A DNA stretch of 64,000 nt from Algibacter mikhailovii. GTDB taxonomy: Bacteria; Bacteroidota; Bacteroidia; Flavobacteriales; Flavobacteriaceae. Shown piece by piece: positions 1 through 8,796 of this stretch; position 1 is the stretch's first letter, and the number at the start of each line of letters is the position of its first letter. The stretch lies in contig NZ_BMWZ01000003.1 in assembly GCF_014651495.1 (NCBI RefSeq), positions 62,001-126,000 on the forward strand, read 5' to 3'. A program made the translations under genes and the position numbers. The notes beneath the pieces were generated by a model. It saw only the letters and a list, made by a program, of their open reading frames with translations, made no database searches and was not told where the DNA came from.

Positions 1-468
1 CGGAATTTAAATATTGTAAATGGAAGGTTTGTTTTATTCGAAAATTTGAATTTAAGTAATATAAATAATTTAACTAAGTTGAGTGATATTAACGGCTACA
101 TAACCATAAGTGCAAATGGAAACATCAATAGTCTAAGTTTATTATCTAACATAGAACAATGCAAGGGAGATTTAACAATAAATGCTGAAATTTATGATTT
201 AAATGATTTAAGTAATTTGACTTCAGTAAAAGGAAATATTATGATGGCTAATTGCCAAAATTTAAGTAATCTAAATGGTCTAAGTAATTTAATGGAAGTC
301 ACAGGTGAAACAATCAATTTCTTTAACTGTAACCTCACTCGTTTAGATGCTTATTGCGGCCTTAAGCCACTATTTACTTCTGGTGCATTTAGTGGAAGAT
401 TAACAGCAGAGTCTATAAGTTCTCGCCCAGTCACAATTCAGTCTATAATTAATAATGATTGTAATTAA
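1..468 (+). CDS. Leucine/asparagine-rich repeat surface protein, C-terminal part (cut by window start)
   Basis: The frame is open from base 1 to the TAA at 466-468, so the start lies outside the window; the first internal start candidate is a TTG at 46. The visible 155 residues have irregular repeats of the type LSNINNLTKLSDINGYITI and LSNLTSVKGNIMMANC, with a hydrophobic residue every few positions and many Asn, as in receptor-L or BspA-like leucine-rich solenoids. It ends NNDCN with no T9SS sorting domain, so if it is exported the signal must be elsewhere, or the gene has lost its end. The next gene begins 43 bases after its stop, in a different frame. Function unknown; a surface or extracellular protein is an inference from composition and neighbour. 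Confidence 0.6.
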   Translation, partial: RNLNIVNGRFVLFENLNLSNINNLTKLSDINGYITISANGNINSLSLLSNIEQCKGDLTINAEIYDLNDLSNLTSVKGNIMMANCQNLSNLNGLSNLMEVTGETINFFNCNLTRLDAYCGLKPLFTSGAFSGRLTAESISSRPVTIQSIINNDCN

Positions 469-511
469 CGACGCTATCCTAAAAACTGCTATTAAAAAAA
501 CCCTCTCCGTT

Positions 512-3500
512 ATGAAAAAACTATTTTTAAATTGCCTATGCTTATTAATTCTAACTTTATGTGCCCAGGCTCAAAACCCAAATATTTCTCGTGATGCACT
601 TTTCTATCCTAGTCAACAAATAAATGATCCAAATACTTCTGGTTTTAATGAGTTTGGAGCAATAACAAAAATACAAGGGCAAACAATGGTAATAACTGCT
701 CCTATTACTAAAGTTGTATACGTTTATCGAAAAACAAGTACCAATGGTTCTTGGCAGTTAAATAAAACGCTAAAACCATCATCATCTGGATGCGGTACAG
801 GTAATTGCACCCAAGGTTTTGGAACTGGAGTTGCTATTGCCCCAAACGAACGTATTATTGTTATACATGGCAGCAAAGGCATTTATATATACGAGAAAAC
901 AAATACTGGTATTTGGAACCAATTTGAAACGCAGTTCATTTCAATGACAGGAAATTGCGATGGCAAGTTTTCAATCGCCATTTCAGAAGTGTTAAATTTT
1001 CAAGGAGCTAATAATTCGGGAGTTAGAATAGCTGTAGGTAGATGTGATATTAATAATCAAAGTGGAGTCACAACAGTCTTGCATAAAAGACCTATTAGTT
1101 CTGTTAATCCAACTAAAGTATGGCAACAAGAAAAAACAGTCTCTAGATCAGGAGGCAATATAAGGAACACTTTCTTTGGTAACGCATTAGCTTGGTCTGG
1201 TTCAACGTTATTTGTTTCTGCTCCAGGAGAAAATGATGGAAGAGGTGTAATATATACTTTTAGAGTTTATGAAGAAAATAGTGGAATCGCAGGGTTTAGA
1301 ATGAATGTTGAGCATGTAAAAAGTTTGTCTTCAACTGATTCAAGACCAAATGATCTTTTCGGTTCTACGTTAATAGCAAACTCAACTAGGCTAGTTACAT
1401 GTGGAGGCAAGAAAGCTTATGTTTTTTACAAAAACACTTTAAATCCCTTAAACCACTATTGGCCGCAAACTCCGGATAAAACTTTAATATCAAAATCTAG
1501 TACTTCAAATTTTGGAAAAGACCTCACTTTTACTACTTCTGGTTTCGCTATTGGAACGTCTTCAAAAGAAGTCTATAACTATGAATTTTCTGGTAGCACT
1601 ATAAGATTACGAGAAATTATTAAGCCCGAATCTGTGTTTGATCAGCCTTTGGATATATTCGGTGGTTCATTGGCTGCAAGTGGAAATGACTTATTTGTTT
1701 ATTCAAAGTCTCAATCAAATTCACGATCTTTTGTTCGGCAACTCGTTAAAGCGAATCCTATAACTACTAAATCTATATTAACTAATTTTTATAGAGCCAC
1801 TGGTAGAAGTAATTGGAGCAATAACAATGGTTGGGATACTACTCAAAAAATAAGATATTGGTATGGTGTTTCTACAGATGTGATTAATGGTACTGAACGG
1901 GTTACAGCACTATCGCTTTCCAATAATAATTTAAAAGGAAGGATACACTCACAACTCGATGAATTAGATTACCTAACTAGTTTAGATTTATCCAATAATG
2001 CTCTTAATAGCAGCATTCCTGATTTCTCATCAAATACAAACTTAACAGATCTAAATTTAAGCAATAACAATTATCAATTTGGTGATTTAGAAGATAATTT
2101 TACTGATTATCAGGATGCTTTAGGGGCGAATTATGTTTATGCTCCGCAAAAAGAACTTCCATCAAAACCTGATTTTTTAGCAGGTCTTGGCGAACAAATC
2201 TCTATACCAGCTGATGTTTCAGGTACACAAAACAACTATATATGGTATAAACGTAATGCTGACAATACTTCCAACGTAGTTAGTACTTCAGAAACACTTA
2301 CGCTAATTATGGATAGTTCTAGTTTTGGAAGTTATTTTCTAGAAGTAACAAATAACTTAGTTCCTAATCTTAAATTAACATTACCAGATTTTTCCATCAG
2401 TCAAAGAGGGGCAGATTATGAAGCACTTTTGGCTTTTTACAATGCAACCAACGGAGCTAATTGGACAACTAACACAAACTGGTTAGATAACACACAACCT
2501 ATTTCAACATGGCATGGTGTTACCGTTGAGAATGGTAGGGTGGTTAATTTAAATTTAAACAATAACAATTTATCGGGTTCAATTCCTGCCGAAATAGAAG
2601 GTTTAACGTTTCTGAAAACCCTTTATTTATATAATAATCCATTGAGTGGAACAATTCCATCAGAAATTGGAAATCTTTCAAACTTGGAGGCTTTAAATTT
2701 GAGTTTGAATAGTCTTACCGGTAGTATTCCGAGTGAATTAGGTTTACTATCGAACCTAAAGAATCTTATACTAAATGACACCAATTTGATAGGGCAGATT
2801 CCTGAAACCATTGGGAATTTATCTAATTTGGAATCATTGCGATTGGTAAGAGTTCCTTTAAGTGGTGCTTTACCATCTGAATTGATGAATTGTATCAATC
2901 TTAAGGATATTTTAATTTCAGAAACTAATATTGAAGGAGCTATTCCTAGCGAAATCGGACAGTTACAAAATTTAACACGTTTATTGATTTATCAAAATAC
3001 TAATATGTCAGGTGAAATCCCAGAAGAATTGGGTTCGATTTCCAGCTTACAATACATATCAATATTTGAAAACAATTTAGACGGTAATATACCAAACTCA
3101 TTAACTAATCTGCAAAACTTAATTACTCTAGAATTGAGAAATAACAATCTTACTGGGTTTATTCCTGATTTTACTAATTTAAGTCAGTTAGAGTATCTTT
3201 TGTTAGGTTACAACAAATTTCAATTCGGAGACTTAGAACCAAACTTTAATTTTTACAAAAGTAATCTTTCTAAATTTGATTATGCACCACAAAACAGTGT
3301 AAGTAAATCGGAATACATACAAGGTGACATTGGATCCACAATAGTGTTAAAGGCAGATAATTCAGGTATTAATAATACCTATCAATGGTATAAAGATAAT
3401 ACCTTGTTACCTGGCGAAACTAATATATCACTAGAATTAACTAACGTACAGCCCTCTGATTATGGATCGTATTTCTGTGGTCTTAATAACACGCTAGTAG

Positions 3501-5596
3501 TTGATATGACCCTATTTTCAGATTTTTTTGAGATTGGTAACTTAAAACCTGTTCCATCCACAGCTATCCCAGATCCAAATTTCGAGCAACTACTAATAAA
3601 CTTAGGGCTAGATTCTGGTGCTCTTAATGGCGGAGTGCCAACTGCTAATATAGAAAATGTAACTATTTTGGAAGTTCCTAGTGCTAATATTTTTAATCTT
3701 GCAGGTATTCAGGATTTTACAGCTTTAGAAGAGTTTTCATTAGCTTCAAATACCGTTAATAGTTTAGATTTTAGCTCTAATCCAAACTTAAAAAAGGTTA
3801 CTATTTATAATAATCCCATTTTTTCTGTAAATCTTACTAAAAATGCATTGCTCACAGATTTGATTGTTTCAAATACTACAGGACTATCATTAAGCGCTAT
3901 TGATTTAGCTCAAAACAACAACCTTAAAACATTAGATTTAAGTACAAATAACATTTCATCCATAAACTTGAATAATAATGCCAAATTAATTTTATTACGA
4001 ATTGGTAATAACCCAATCAATTCATTGGATATATCTAAAAATTTAAATCTAGAAATATTAAGTACTTGGTCAACTGCCATTACTAATCTAGACTTATCTA
4101 ATCATAAACATCTTAAAGAATTAAGATCTTATTCAGGAGAATTAACCAATTTAAATTTAAAAAATGGAAATAATTCCAGTATTGATTTTATAGATGTTTC
4201 CAGTAACCCCAATTTGACATGTATCGAAGTTGATAGTCCATTTTCAGCACTAGCAAATACCAATTGGATCAAAGATCCTACGCCTACCACAATTTACAGT
4301 TTAGACTGCACAAGTGAAGTTGCTTTACAAGAGGAAGAAAGAAATACATTAATTAGGTTTTATAACGCAACGACTGGCGCTAATTGGTTTAATAACTTAA
4401 ATTGGTTAAGTACAGAACCTGTTTCTAAATGGTCTGGCGTAACAGTGAATGAATTTAATAGAGTCAAAGAATTAGTGTTGGTAAACAATAACCTGACAAG
4501 CACAGAACCTTTGGATTTAGGTTCTTTAAGTGAATTAGAAATTCTATCTCTTGCAAACAATAATATAAGTAGTCCAAACTTATCGGGATTTAAATTCCCG
4601 CAGCGTTTAACCAGTTTGATAATACCAGGTAATAATATATCAGGAAATATCCCGGCGACAATTACAAATTTGTTAAATTTAAATACCTTAATACTTAGTG
4701 CTAATAATTTGGATGGTTCAATTCCATCTGCAATAGGCAATCTTAGCAATTTAAACATACTTTTTCTTCAGGATAACAATTTATCAGGAGCGCTACCTGA
4801 TAACCTAGGAAATTTAACTAATCTAGAGGTTGTTAATTTATCAAACAATGCCTTAAGCGGCTCCTTGCCGTCAAATATCTCAAATCCAAATCTTATCAGA
4901 TTTTTTATAAGTTTCAATGAGTTTTCTGGTTTATTACCAGATTTTAGTGGTGCACCATTAGAACAATTATGGGTTGACAATAACAATTTCTACTTTAGTG
5001 ATCTACTGCCATTAGTAGAATCTAATATTGTAAACTCTTTTTTATACTCCCCGCAACGTACTAAAGATGTTGCTCAAAATCTCGAGTTTGCCATAGGGGC
5101 AGATATCGTTTTAAATATTGATGACACCAACCTTAATAAAACAAAATCCCTAAAAGGAATAGGAGATGAATACCAATGGTTTAAAGATAGTATTGAAATA
5201 AATGGAGCAAACCAAGGCAGTTTTACTATTGTTAACGCTCAAGAACTAGATAGTGGTATTTATCATTGTGAAATAACCAACCCCTTGTTACCCGACCTTA
5301 TTATAAAGCGAGCAAACATTACCATAATTATTGATTCAAATTTGAGCTTGAAAGAAATTGATAACACTGATGCCACAGTATTTCCTAACCCAACTAAAAA
5401 TACCCTAAATTTAATATTAAAAAATTCCAACAAAGCTGATCTTAATATCTATGATATTCATGGCCGACTAATATCAAGACAAAAAATAAAATCAAAAACA
5501 TCTATAATTGACACATCACATTTGAATTCTGGTTTATATTTATTTGAGATGATCACTAAAAACTCGACAATTATTAAACGTATTGCAAAGCGGTAA
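512..5596 (+). CDS. Large secreted LRR / Ig-like protein with T9SS C-terminal sorting domain
   Basis: This 1694-residue protein starts at the ATG at 512, which gives a clear signal peptide (MKKLFLNCLCLLILTLCAQAQ); an upstream ATG at 455 would add 19 residues that spoil it. Approximate layout: residues 20-410, repeats resembling FG-GAP/Kelch beta-propeller blades (FGTGVAIAPNERI, FGGSLAASGNDLF); 420-530, 640-915 and 1275-1495, leucine-rich blocks with plant-type GxIPxxL repeats (LTGSIPSELGLLSNLKNL), each opened by a cap like FYNATNGANWTTNTNWL; 1015-1255, a different, shorter LRR type; three Ig-like domains near 547-626, 927-1007 and 1513-1607 (YQWYKDN...DYGSYFC); and 1613-1694, a type A T9SS sorting domain with FPNPTKN, IYDIHGRLIS and SGLYLFEM, ending IIKRIAKR. 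Export through T9SS to the cell surface or medium follows from that domain. A binding or adhesion role is inferred; no catalytic domain is visible. Confidence 0.9.
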   Translation: MKKLFLNCLCLLILTLCAQAQNPNISRDALFYPSQQINDPNTSGFNEFGAITKIQGQTMVITAPITKVVYVYRKTSTNGSWQLNKTLKPSSSGCGTGNCTQGFGTGVAIAPNERIIVIHGSKGIYIYEKTNTGIWNQFETQFISMTGNCDGKFSIAISEVLNFQGANNSGVRIAVGRCDINNQSGVTTVLHKRPISSVNPTKVWQQEKTVSRSGGNIRNTFFGNALAWSGSTLFVSAPGENDGRGVIYTFRVYEENSGIAGFRMNVEHVKSLSSTDSRPNDLFGSTLIANSTRLVTCGGKKAYVFYKNTLNPLNHYWPQTPDKTLISKSSTSNFGKDLTFTTSGFAIGTSSKEVYNYEFSGSTIRLREIIKPESVFDQPLDIFGGSLAASGNDLFVYSKSQSNSRSFVRQLVKANPITTKSILTNFYRATGRSNWSNNNGWDTTQKIRYWYGVSTDVINGTERVTALSLSNNNLKGRIHSQLDELDYLTSLDLSNNALNSSIPDFSSNTNLTDLNLSNNNYQFGDLEDNFTDYQDALGANYVYAPQKELPSKPDFLAGLGEQISIPADVSGTQNNYIWYKRNADNTSNVVSTSETLTLIMDSSSFGSYFLEVTNNLVPNLKLTLPDFSISQRGADYEALLAFYNATNGANWTTNTNWLDNTQPISTWHGVTVENGRVVNLNLNNNNLSGSIPAEIEGLTFLKTLYLYNNPLSGTIPSEIGNLSNLEALNLSLNSLTGSIPSELGLLSNLKNLILNDTNLIGQIPETIGNLSNLESLRLVRVPLSGALPSELMNCINLKDILISETNIEGAIPSEIGQLQNLTRLLIYQNTNMSGEIPEELGSISSLQYISIFENNLDGNIPNSLTNLQNLITLELRNNNLTGFIPDFTNLSQLEYLLLGYNKFQFGDLEPNFNFYKSNLSKFDYAPQNSVSKSEYIQGDIGSTIVLKADNSGINNTYQWYKDNTLLPGETNISLELTNVQPSDYGSYFCGLNNTLVVDMTLFSDFFEIGNLKPVPSTAIPDPNFEQLLINLGLDSGALNGGVPTANIENVTILEVPSANIFNLAGIQDFTALEEFSLASNTVNSLDFSSNPNLKKVTIYNNPIFSVNLTKNALLTDLIVSNTTGLSLSAIDLAQNNNLKTLDLSTNNISSINLNNNAKLILLRIGNNPINSLDISKNLNLEILSTWSTAITNLDLSNHKHLKELRSYSGELTNLNLKNGNNSSIDFIDVSSNPNLTCIEVDSPFSALANTNWIKDPTPTTIYSLDCTSEVALQEEERNTLIRFYNATTGANWFNNLNWLSTEPVSKWSGVTVNEFNRVKELVLVNNNLTSTEPLDLGSLSELEILSLANNNISSPNLSGFKFPQRLTSLIIPGNNISGNIPATITNLLNLNTLILSANNLDGSIPSAIGNLSNLNILFLQDNNLSGALPDNLGNLTNLEVVNLSNNALSGSLPSNISNPNLIRFFISFNEFSGLLPDFSGAPLEQLWVDNNNFYFSDLLPLVESNIVNSFLYSPQRTKDVAQNLEFAIGADIVLNIDDTNLNKTKSLKGIGDEYQWFKDSIEINGANQGSFTIVNAQELDSGIYHCEITNPLLPDLIIKRANITIIIDSNLSLKEIDNTDATVFPNPTKNTLNLILKNSNKADLNIYDIHGRLISRQKIKSKTSIIDTSHLNSGLYLFEMITKNSTIIKRIAKR

Positions 5597-5644
5597 ATGT
5601 TGTCATTGACTTTATTTGAGTCAATATCATGATCTAATATTTTG

Positions 5645-5776
5645 ATGTCTTTTTGTTTTTATTACAAAGCACGTGCTAATAGAAAATATTTAAAGCTAAA
5701 TAAAAACTTTTATATTACTAGCATTGCGATATCGGTATCCTTCATGGCTTTTATTTTGTTTATGCTTATTAATTGA
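5645..5776 (+). CDS. Possible 43-residue membrane peptide or gene fragment
   Basis: An ATG frame of 43 codons has a basic N-terminal half (YYKARANRKYLKLNKN) and one hydrophobic stretch that could span the membrane (ITSIAISVSFMAFILFMLIN) before TGA at 5774-5776. It lies in the non-coding stretch after the large LRR gene. No family is recognised and there is no clear promoter. Because the neighbouring DNA holds decayed genes, it may be a fragment rather than a working gene. Confidence 0.2.
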   Translation: MSFCFYYKARANRKYLKLNKNFYITSIAISVSFMAFILFMLIN

Positions 5777-5819
5777 TTTTGAAATGATATCATATATCCT
5801 AATCAAGTACCAACCTTAA

Positions 5820-5948
5820 TGGGGACTATTAAATATTGATTTTGATACTAAAGTAAAAGGGATAGACCTAAATTTGGAGTCCGGAACATATTTCTTTGTA
5901 CTTTAAAATAATGAAGAAAAATTGAATTTTAGATTTTTAGTTAATTAA
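5820..5948 (+). pseudogene. Remnant of a T9SS C-terminal sorting domain (with in-frame stop)
   Basis: Read in one frame this stretch gives KVKGIDLNLESGTYFFVL, then a TAA stop at 5904-5906, then NNEEKLNFRFLVN and a second TAA at 5946-5948. The pattern (I/V-D-L...L-x-SG-TYF-V-L, K-N-N-E..., basic/hydrophobic end) is how type A T9SS sorting domains finish; the stop sits where a Lys codon (AAA) would be expected. An upstream stop at 5817-5819 closes the frame, so only about 40 residues of a former cargo protein remain. The similarity is to the family pattern as I know it; no alignment was run. Confidence 0.5.
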
Positions 5949-5985
5949 TATTCGTTATTAATAAAAGGTAATAGCATATTTTGTC

Positions 5986-6010
5986 AAGACAAGACAAGAC
6001 AAGACAAGAC
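5986..6010. repeat. Five tandem copies of AAGAC
   Basis: Five perfect, uninterrupted 5-bp units (AAGAC) occupy 5986-6010. They lie just 5' of the second sorting-domain remnant and are not inside an intact reading frame. A 5-bp unit shifts frame when copy number changes, so such a tract inside a gene could act as a phase switch or cause its loss; here the adjoining gene is already broken. Confidence 0.95.
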
Positions 6011-6014
6011 ATAA

Positions 6015-6185
6015 TCCTTCTTGAACATCGAATCATTGACAATTCATGATTTAAACGGTAAGCTAATAAACACTGTTGACATGCCTTTGAACAAAATAAA
6101 CTTAAGAAATTTAAGCTCAGGTGTTTACTTTTTAAAATTTAAAATTGACAACGTGCATATTATGAAACGTCTAATAAAAGAATAG
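6015..6185 (+). pseudogene. Remnant of a second T9SS C-terminal sorting domain
   Basis: The frame reads ...IESLTIHDLNGKLINTVDM, then INLRNLSSGVYFLKFKID and NVHIMKRLIKE before TAG at 6183-6185. These are the standard parts of a type A T9SS sorting domain: DLNGK turn, LSSGVYF, and the basic KRLIK end. The frame is closed upstream by TAA at 6012-6014, directly after the AAGAC repeat, and there is no signal peptide or passenger domain. It is therefore the last 56 codons of a lost cargo gene. A hairpin follows 18 bases after the stop, as after an intact gene. Confidence 0.75.
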
Positions 6186-6203
6186 CAAAAACTATAGCTC
6201 TTT

Positions 6204-6249
6204 AACAAGCCTAAAAATCTCCATTTATTTGGAGGTTTTTAGGCTTGTT
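6204..6249 (+). terminator. Strong hairpin after the pseudogene
   Basis: Bases 6204-6222 and 6231-6249 form a perfect 19-bp stem with an 8-base loop. The descending arm holds TTTTT in its middle rather than a final T-run, so termination efficiency is uncertain. It probably ended the transcript of the now decayed cargo gene. Confidence 0.6.
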
Positions 6250-6376
6250 AATAAAGTAAATACAACACCTAATCAATAATGAATTAAACTTTTAAATTTA
6301 ATTGCTATTCACACGCAACCTTTTTAACATATAGGCATCTAATTATTAGCTATTAAAACTAAAACCATACTAAAAC

Positions 6377-6463
6377 ATGCAGATCTTGCTAATTTTAAGC
6401 GCACTTATTCTTGTTAATATACTACTACTCGTTTTTAGTGTTAACAAGAGAACCGATCCTTAA
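6377..6463 (+). CDS. Candidate 28-residue hydrophobic peptide
   Basis: An ATG at 6377 opens a 28-codon frame ending TAA at 6461-6463. The product is almost wholly one hydrophobic segment (LLILSALILVNILLLVF) followed by a short polar tail (SVNKRTDP), a layout seen in single-pass small membrane peptides. It lies between two hairpins (6204-6249 and 6518-6559), so it could form its own short transcription unit. No family is recognised and random occurrence in AT-rich DNA cannot be excluded. Confidence 0.3.
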   Translation: MQILLILSALILVNILLLVFSVNKRTDP

Positions 6464-6517
6464 GTTTAGTATTTAGAGTTAAGGCTCTGATATTAAATTA
6501 TTTCTTTTCATTTAATG

Positions 6518-6559
6518 CATAAAAAAACAGAACCTAATTAAAGATTCTGTTTTTTTATG
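6518..6559. terminator. Bidirectional intrinsic terminator
   Basis: A perfect 15-bp stem (6518-6532 with 6545-6559) has seven A on one arm and seven T on the other, so it works as a hairpin with a U-run on either strand. It lies 12 bases beyond the stop of the minus-strand peptidase gene and downstream of the short plus-strand peptide. Confidence 0.8.
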
Positions 6560-6570
6560 TCTATTATTTC

Positions 6571-8610
6571 TTAATTGACTTCAGGTAAGAAATTATAATT
6601 TTTACTATAATCTAACATTTGCCCTTCGAATGTTTCTGGCTGTTCAACTGTAATTGCAATTATTTCTCCGGCATCATTTTTTTCTGGAACAAGCACGGGG
6701 TTTACAAAACCGGAGTATGGTGCAGAATTAAACTGTTTATTTCTTTCTAGTACTTCTGCATGGATACTTTGATCAACTTTTACTCCATAGCCTTCTACCA
6801 AAGCTTCTACAGCTGCGTAATCACCTTCTGACTTAATACGTTGCGTTTCTCTTAATAATTCACCAAATAATTCACGTAGCTTGGCATAATCATTTATATT
6901 ATAATATGTTTTACCGTTTCGGGTTACCTTTTCGATAACATTATCTGGCTGTCCTTTTTCAAAAACCCAAGCAGAAATCCATTGTCTGTTACGCATATGC
7001 GCCTCTTCAACATCATCACCCAGATTTAATCGAACTAATTGCATCATTAAACCATTTCTGATATAGCCATCATAGCTTGCTCTTCCTGCGGCTTCCCAAT
7101 CCTCTACTAGGCCCAATTCTTGAAGCTTCACATCGTATTGATAATATAGAGCTACCAAATCAGCTCTACCCTCTTCTAAAGTTGATGCATAATTTTTTAA
7201 GGTTTCTTTGGTCTCCCCTACTCCAGGGTTTAATTGACCAGAAGCATGACCAACAACTTCATGCAACGCTGTATGCAATTTATCAGCCAATTGACCGTAC
7301 TTTTCTTCCAATTCTAGCTCCTCATCGTCATGAACAAATTCTTGTAATCTTCCTGATCCACCAGCATTATTATAGGCATTTGTTATGTTTCCTAAAGAAA
7401 CCGATTTGCTTCCCACTGCAGCACGTATCCAATTTGCATTAGGTAAGTTAACACCAATAGGTGTACTTGGTGATGCGTCTCCGGCTTCACCCGCCACGCT
7501 AACAACTTTATAAGTAACTCCAACCACATTTTTCTTTTTATGAGCATCCATGAGTGTAGAATTATCCTCAAACCACTGAGCATTATCTGATAATACTTTC
7601 ATTTTTTGAGACATATCGAAATCATTTATTTCAATAATACTTTCATAAGATCCTCTATATCCTAACGGGTCATTATACACTTCAATAAAGCCATTGATAT
7701 AATCAATATTCCCCTCTGTGGCTCCTGTCCATGCCACATTATAATCATCCCATGTTTGTAAATCACCAGTTCTATAATACTCAATTAATAAACCCAAGGC
7801 TTTACCTTGCGCTTCATTTTCAGCAACCTCTTGCGCTAATTCTAGCCATTTTATAACTTCATCAATTGCAGAACCATAAAGACCACCTGATTTATAAATA
7901 CGTTCTTTTAATTGTCCATCTTCCTTTATTAATTGAGAATTTAAACCAAAAGCTATTGGTCTTTCTGCATTTGGAGATTTCTTTGTTTTATAAAAACCTA
8001 TAACATCATCATTGGTTACACCTTCACCATAAAAGTTAACAGCCGATAGTCCCACATTGTCAATGCCTTTTGCTTGATTCACTTTCTTTGAATCAGCATC
8101 ATTAAAAATAACTTCAAACGCCTCTCCTTCTAAAACTGTATTTGTAGCCTCTGAAATTTCTTTCAAATAATCAGAATTGAAATCTGGTTTAATTTTATCA
8201 TTTGAATAATGATGATGAATACCATTACTAAACCAAACCCGCTTCAAATAGACCACAAAAGCATTCCATGCTTCAGTTGACTTATCTCCAGAATAATTAG
8301 TGTAAACATGCTCTAGAGCTTTTCTTATAGTAAGATTATGTCTATAGTTCTGGTCCCACATTATATCTCTTCCCGATAACCCGGCCTGAGTAAGATAATA
8401 CACTAATTTTTGTTCTTTTAGGGTTAGATTTTCCCATCCCGGAATTTGATATCTTAATACTTTAATGTCTGCAAATTGCTCAACATTATAATCAAAGGCT
8501 TCAGTTTCCTCCTTAGCAGTAGCAACTTCCGATGTTTTTTGCTTATCATTTGCACATGACCATAGTATCACACTAATAAACAGTACATTTAAAATTGATT
8601 TTAGCTTCAT
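6571..8610 (-). CDS. Dipeptidyl peptidase III-like zinc metallopeptidase (family M49), lipoprotein
   Basis: The 679-residue protein carries both M49 signatures: the zinc-binding HExxxH variant in LHTALHEVVGHASGQ and the glutamate motif in STLEEGRADLVALYY about 40 residues later. M49 enzymes remove dipeptides from the N-terminus of oligopeptides. The length matches bacterial DPP III. The N-terminus is a lipoprotein signal (MKLKSILNVLFISVILWSCAND, Cys after LWS), so the enzyme is expected in the periplasm or at the outer membrane, unlike the cytosolic eukaryotic enzyme. It is transcribed alone, divergent from the SRPBCC gene, and ends at a bidirectional terminator. Confidence 0.93.
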   Translation of the reverse strand: MKLKSILNVLFISVILWSCANDKQKTSEVATAKEETEAFDYNVEQFADIKVLRYQIPGWENLTLKEQKLVYYLTQAGLSGRDIMWDQNYRHNLTIRKALEHVYTNYSGDKSTEAWNAFVVYLKRVWFSNGIHHHYSNDKIKPDFNSDYLKEISEATNTVLEGEAFEVIFNDADSKKVNQAKGIDNVGLSAVNFYGEGVTNDDVIGFYKTKKSPNAERPIAFGLNSQLIKEDGQLKERIYKSGGLYGSAIDEVIKWLELAQEVAENEAQGKALGLLIEYYRTGDLQTWDDYNVAWTGATEGNIDYINGFIEVYNDPLGYRGSYESIIEINDFDMSQKMKVLSDNAQWFEDNSTLMDAHKKKNVVGVTYKVVSVAGEAGDASPSTPIGVNLPNANWIRAAVGSKSVSLGNITNAYNNAGGSGRLQEFVHDDEELELEEKYGQLADKLHTALHEVVGHASGQLNPGVGETKETLKNYASTLEEGRADLVALYYQYDVKLQELGLVEDWEAAGRASYDGYIRNGLMMQLVRLNLGDDVEEAHMRNRQWISAWVFEKGQPDNVIEKVTRNGKTYYNINDYAKLRELFGELLRETQRIKSEGDYAAVEALVEGYGVKVDQSIHAEVLERNKQFNSAPYSGFVNPVLVPEKNDAGEIIAITVEQPETFEGQMLDYSKNYNFLPEVN

Positions 8611-8723
8611 TTCATTTAAATTATAATAGGTTACTTATAAAAATACAGTTAAAAAGAACTTATTGATTATCAATTAAAACTAAAAATTCAACTTTAACTA
8701 CATAATAATTATCAATAAGAGTG

Positions 8724-8731
8724 CAAATGTA
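8724..8731 (-). promoter_or_regulatory. Possible -7 box for the M49 peptidase gene
   Basis: On the minus strand the bases read TACATTTG, matching the Bacteroidota -7 consensus TAnnTTTG. It lies 114 bases upstream of the start, implying an untranslated leader of about 105 bases. No good -33 TTG was found. Confidence 0.3.
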
Positions 8732-8761
8732 ATAATTTATTAATAAAAATTTTAAAATGAT

Positions 8762-8769
8762 TATATTTG
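8762..8769 (+). promoter_or_regulatory. -7 box for the SRPBCC/GyrI-like gene
   Basis: TATATTTG matches the Bacteroidota -7 consensus TAnnTTTG and sits 27 bases before the ATG at 8797. A -33 TTG is not evident. Confidence 0.5.
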
Positions 8770-8796
8770 GTTTTATTATCCCACAATTCATTTACA

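Noticed and set aside
4360-4758. Minus-strand 132-codon frame inside the LRR gene (with similar ones at 2623-2898 and 4768-4986)
   Set aside because: These are antisense shadows of the regular LRR codon pattern, with no start context and no family resemblance.
8611-8796. Possible fluoride riboswitch ahead of the crcB operon
   Set aside because: None of the conserved pseudoknot bases of the crcB motif can be recognised in the leader.
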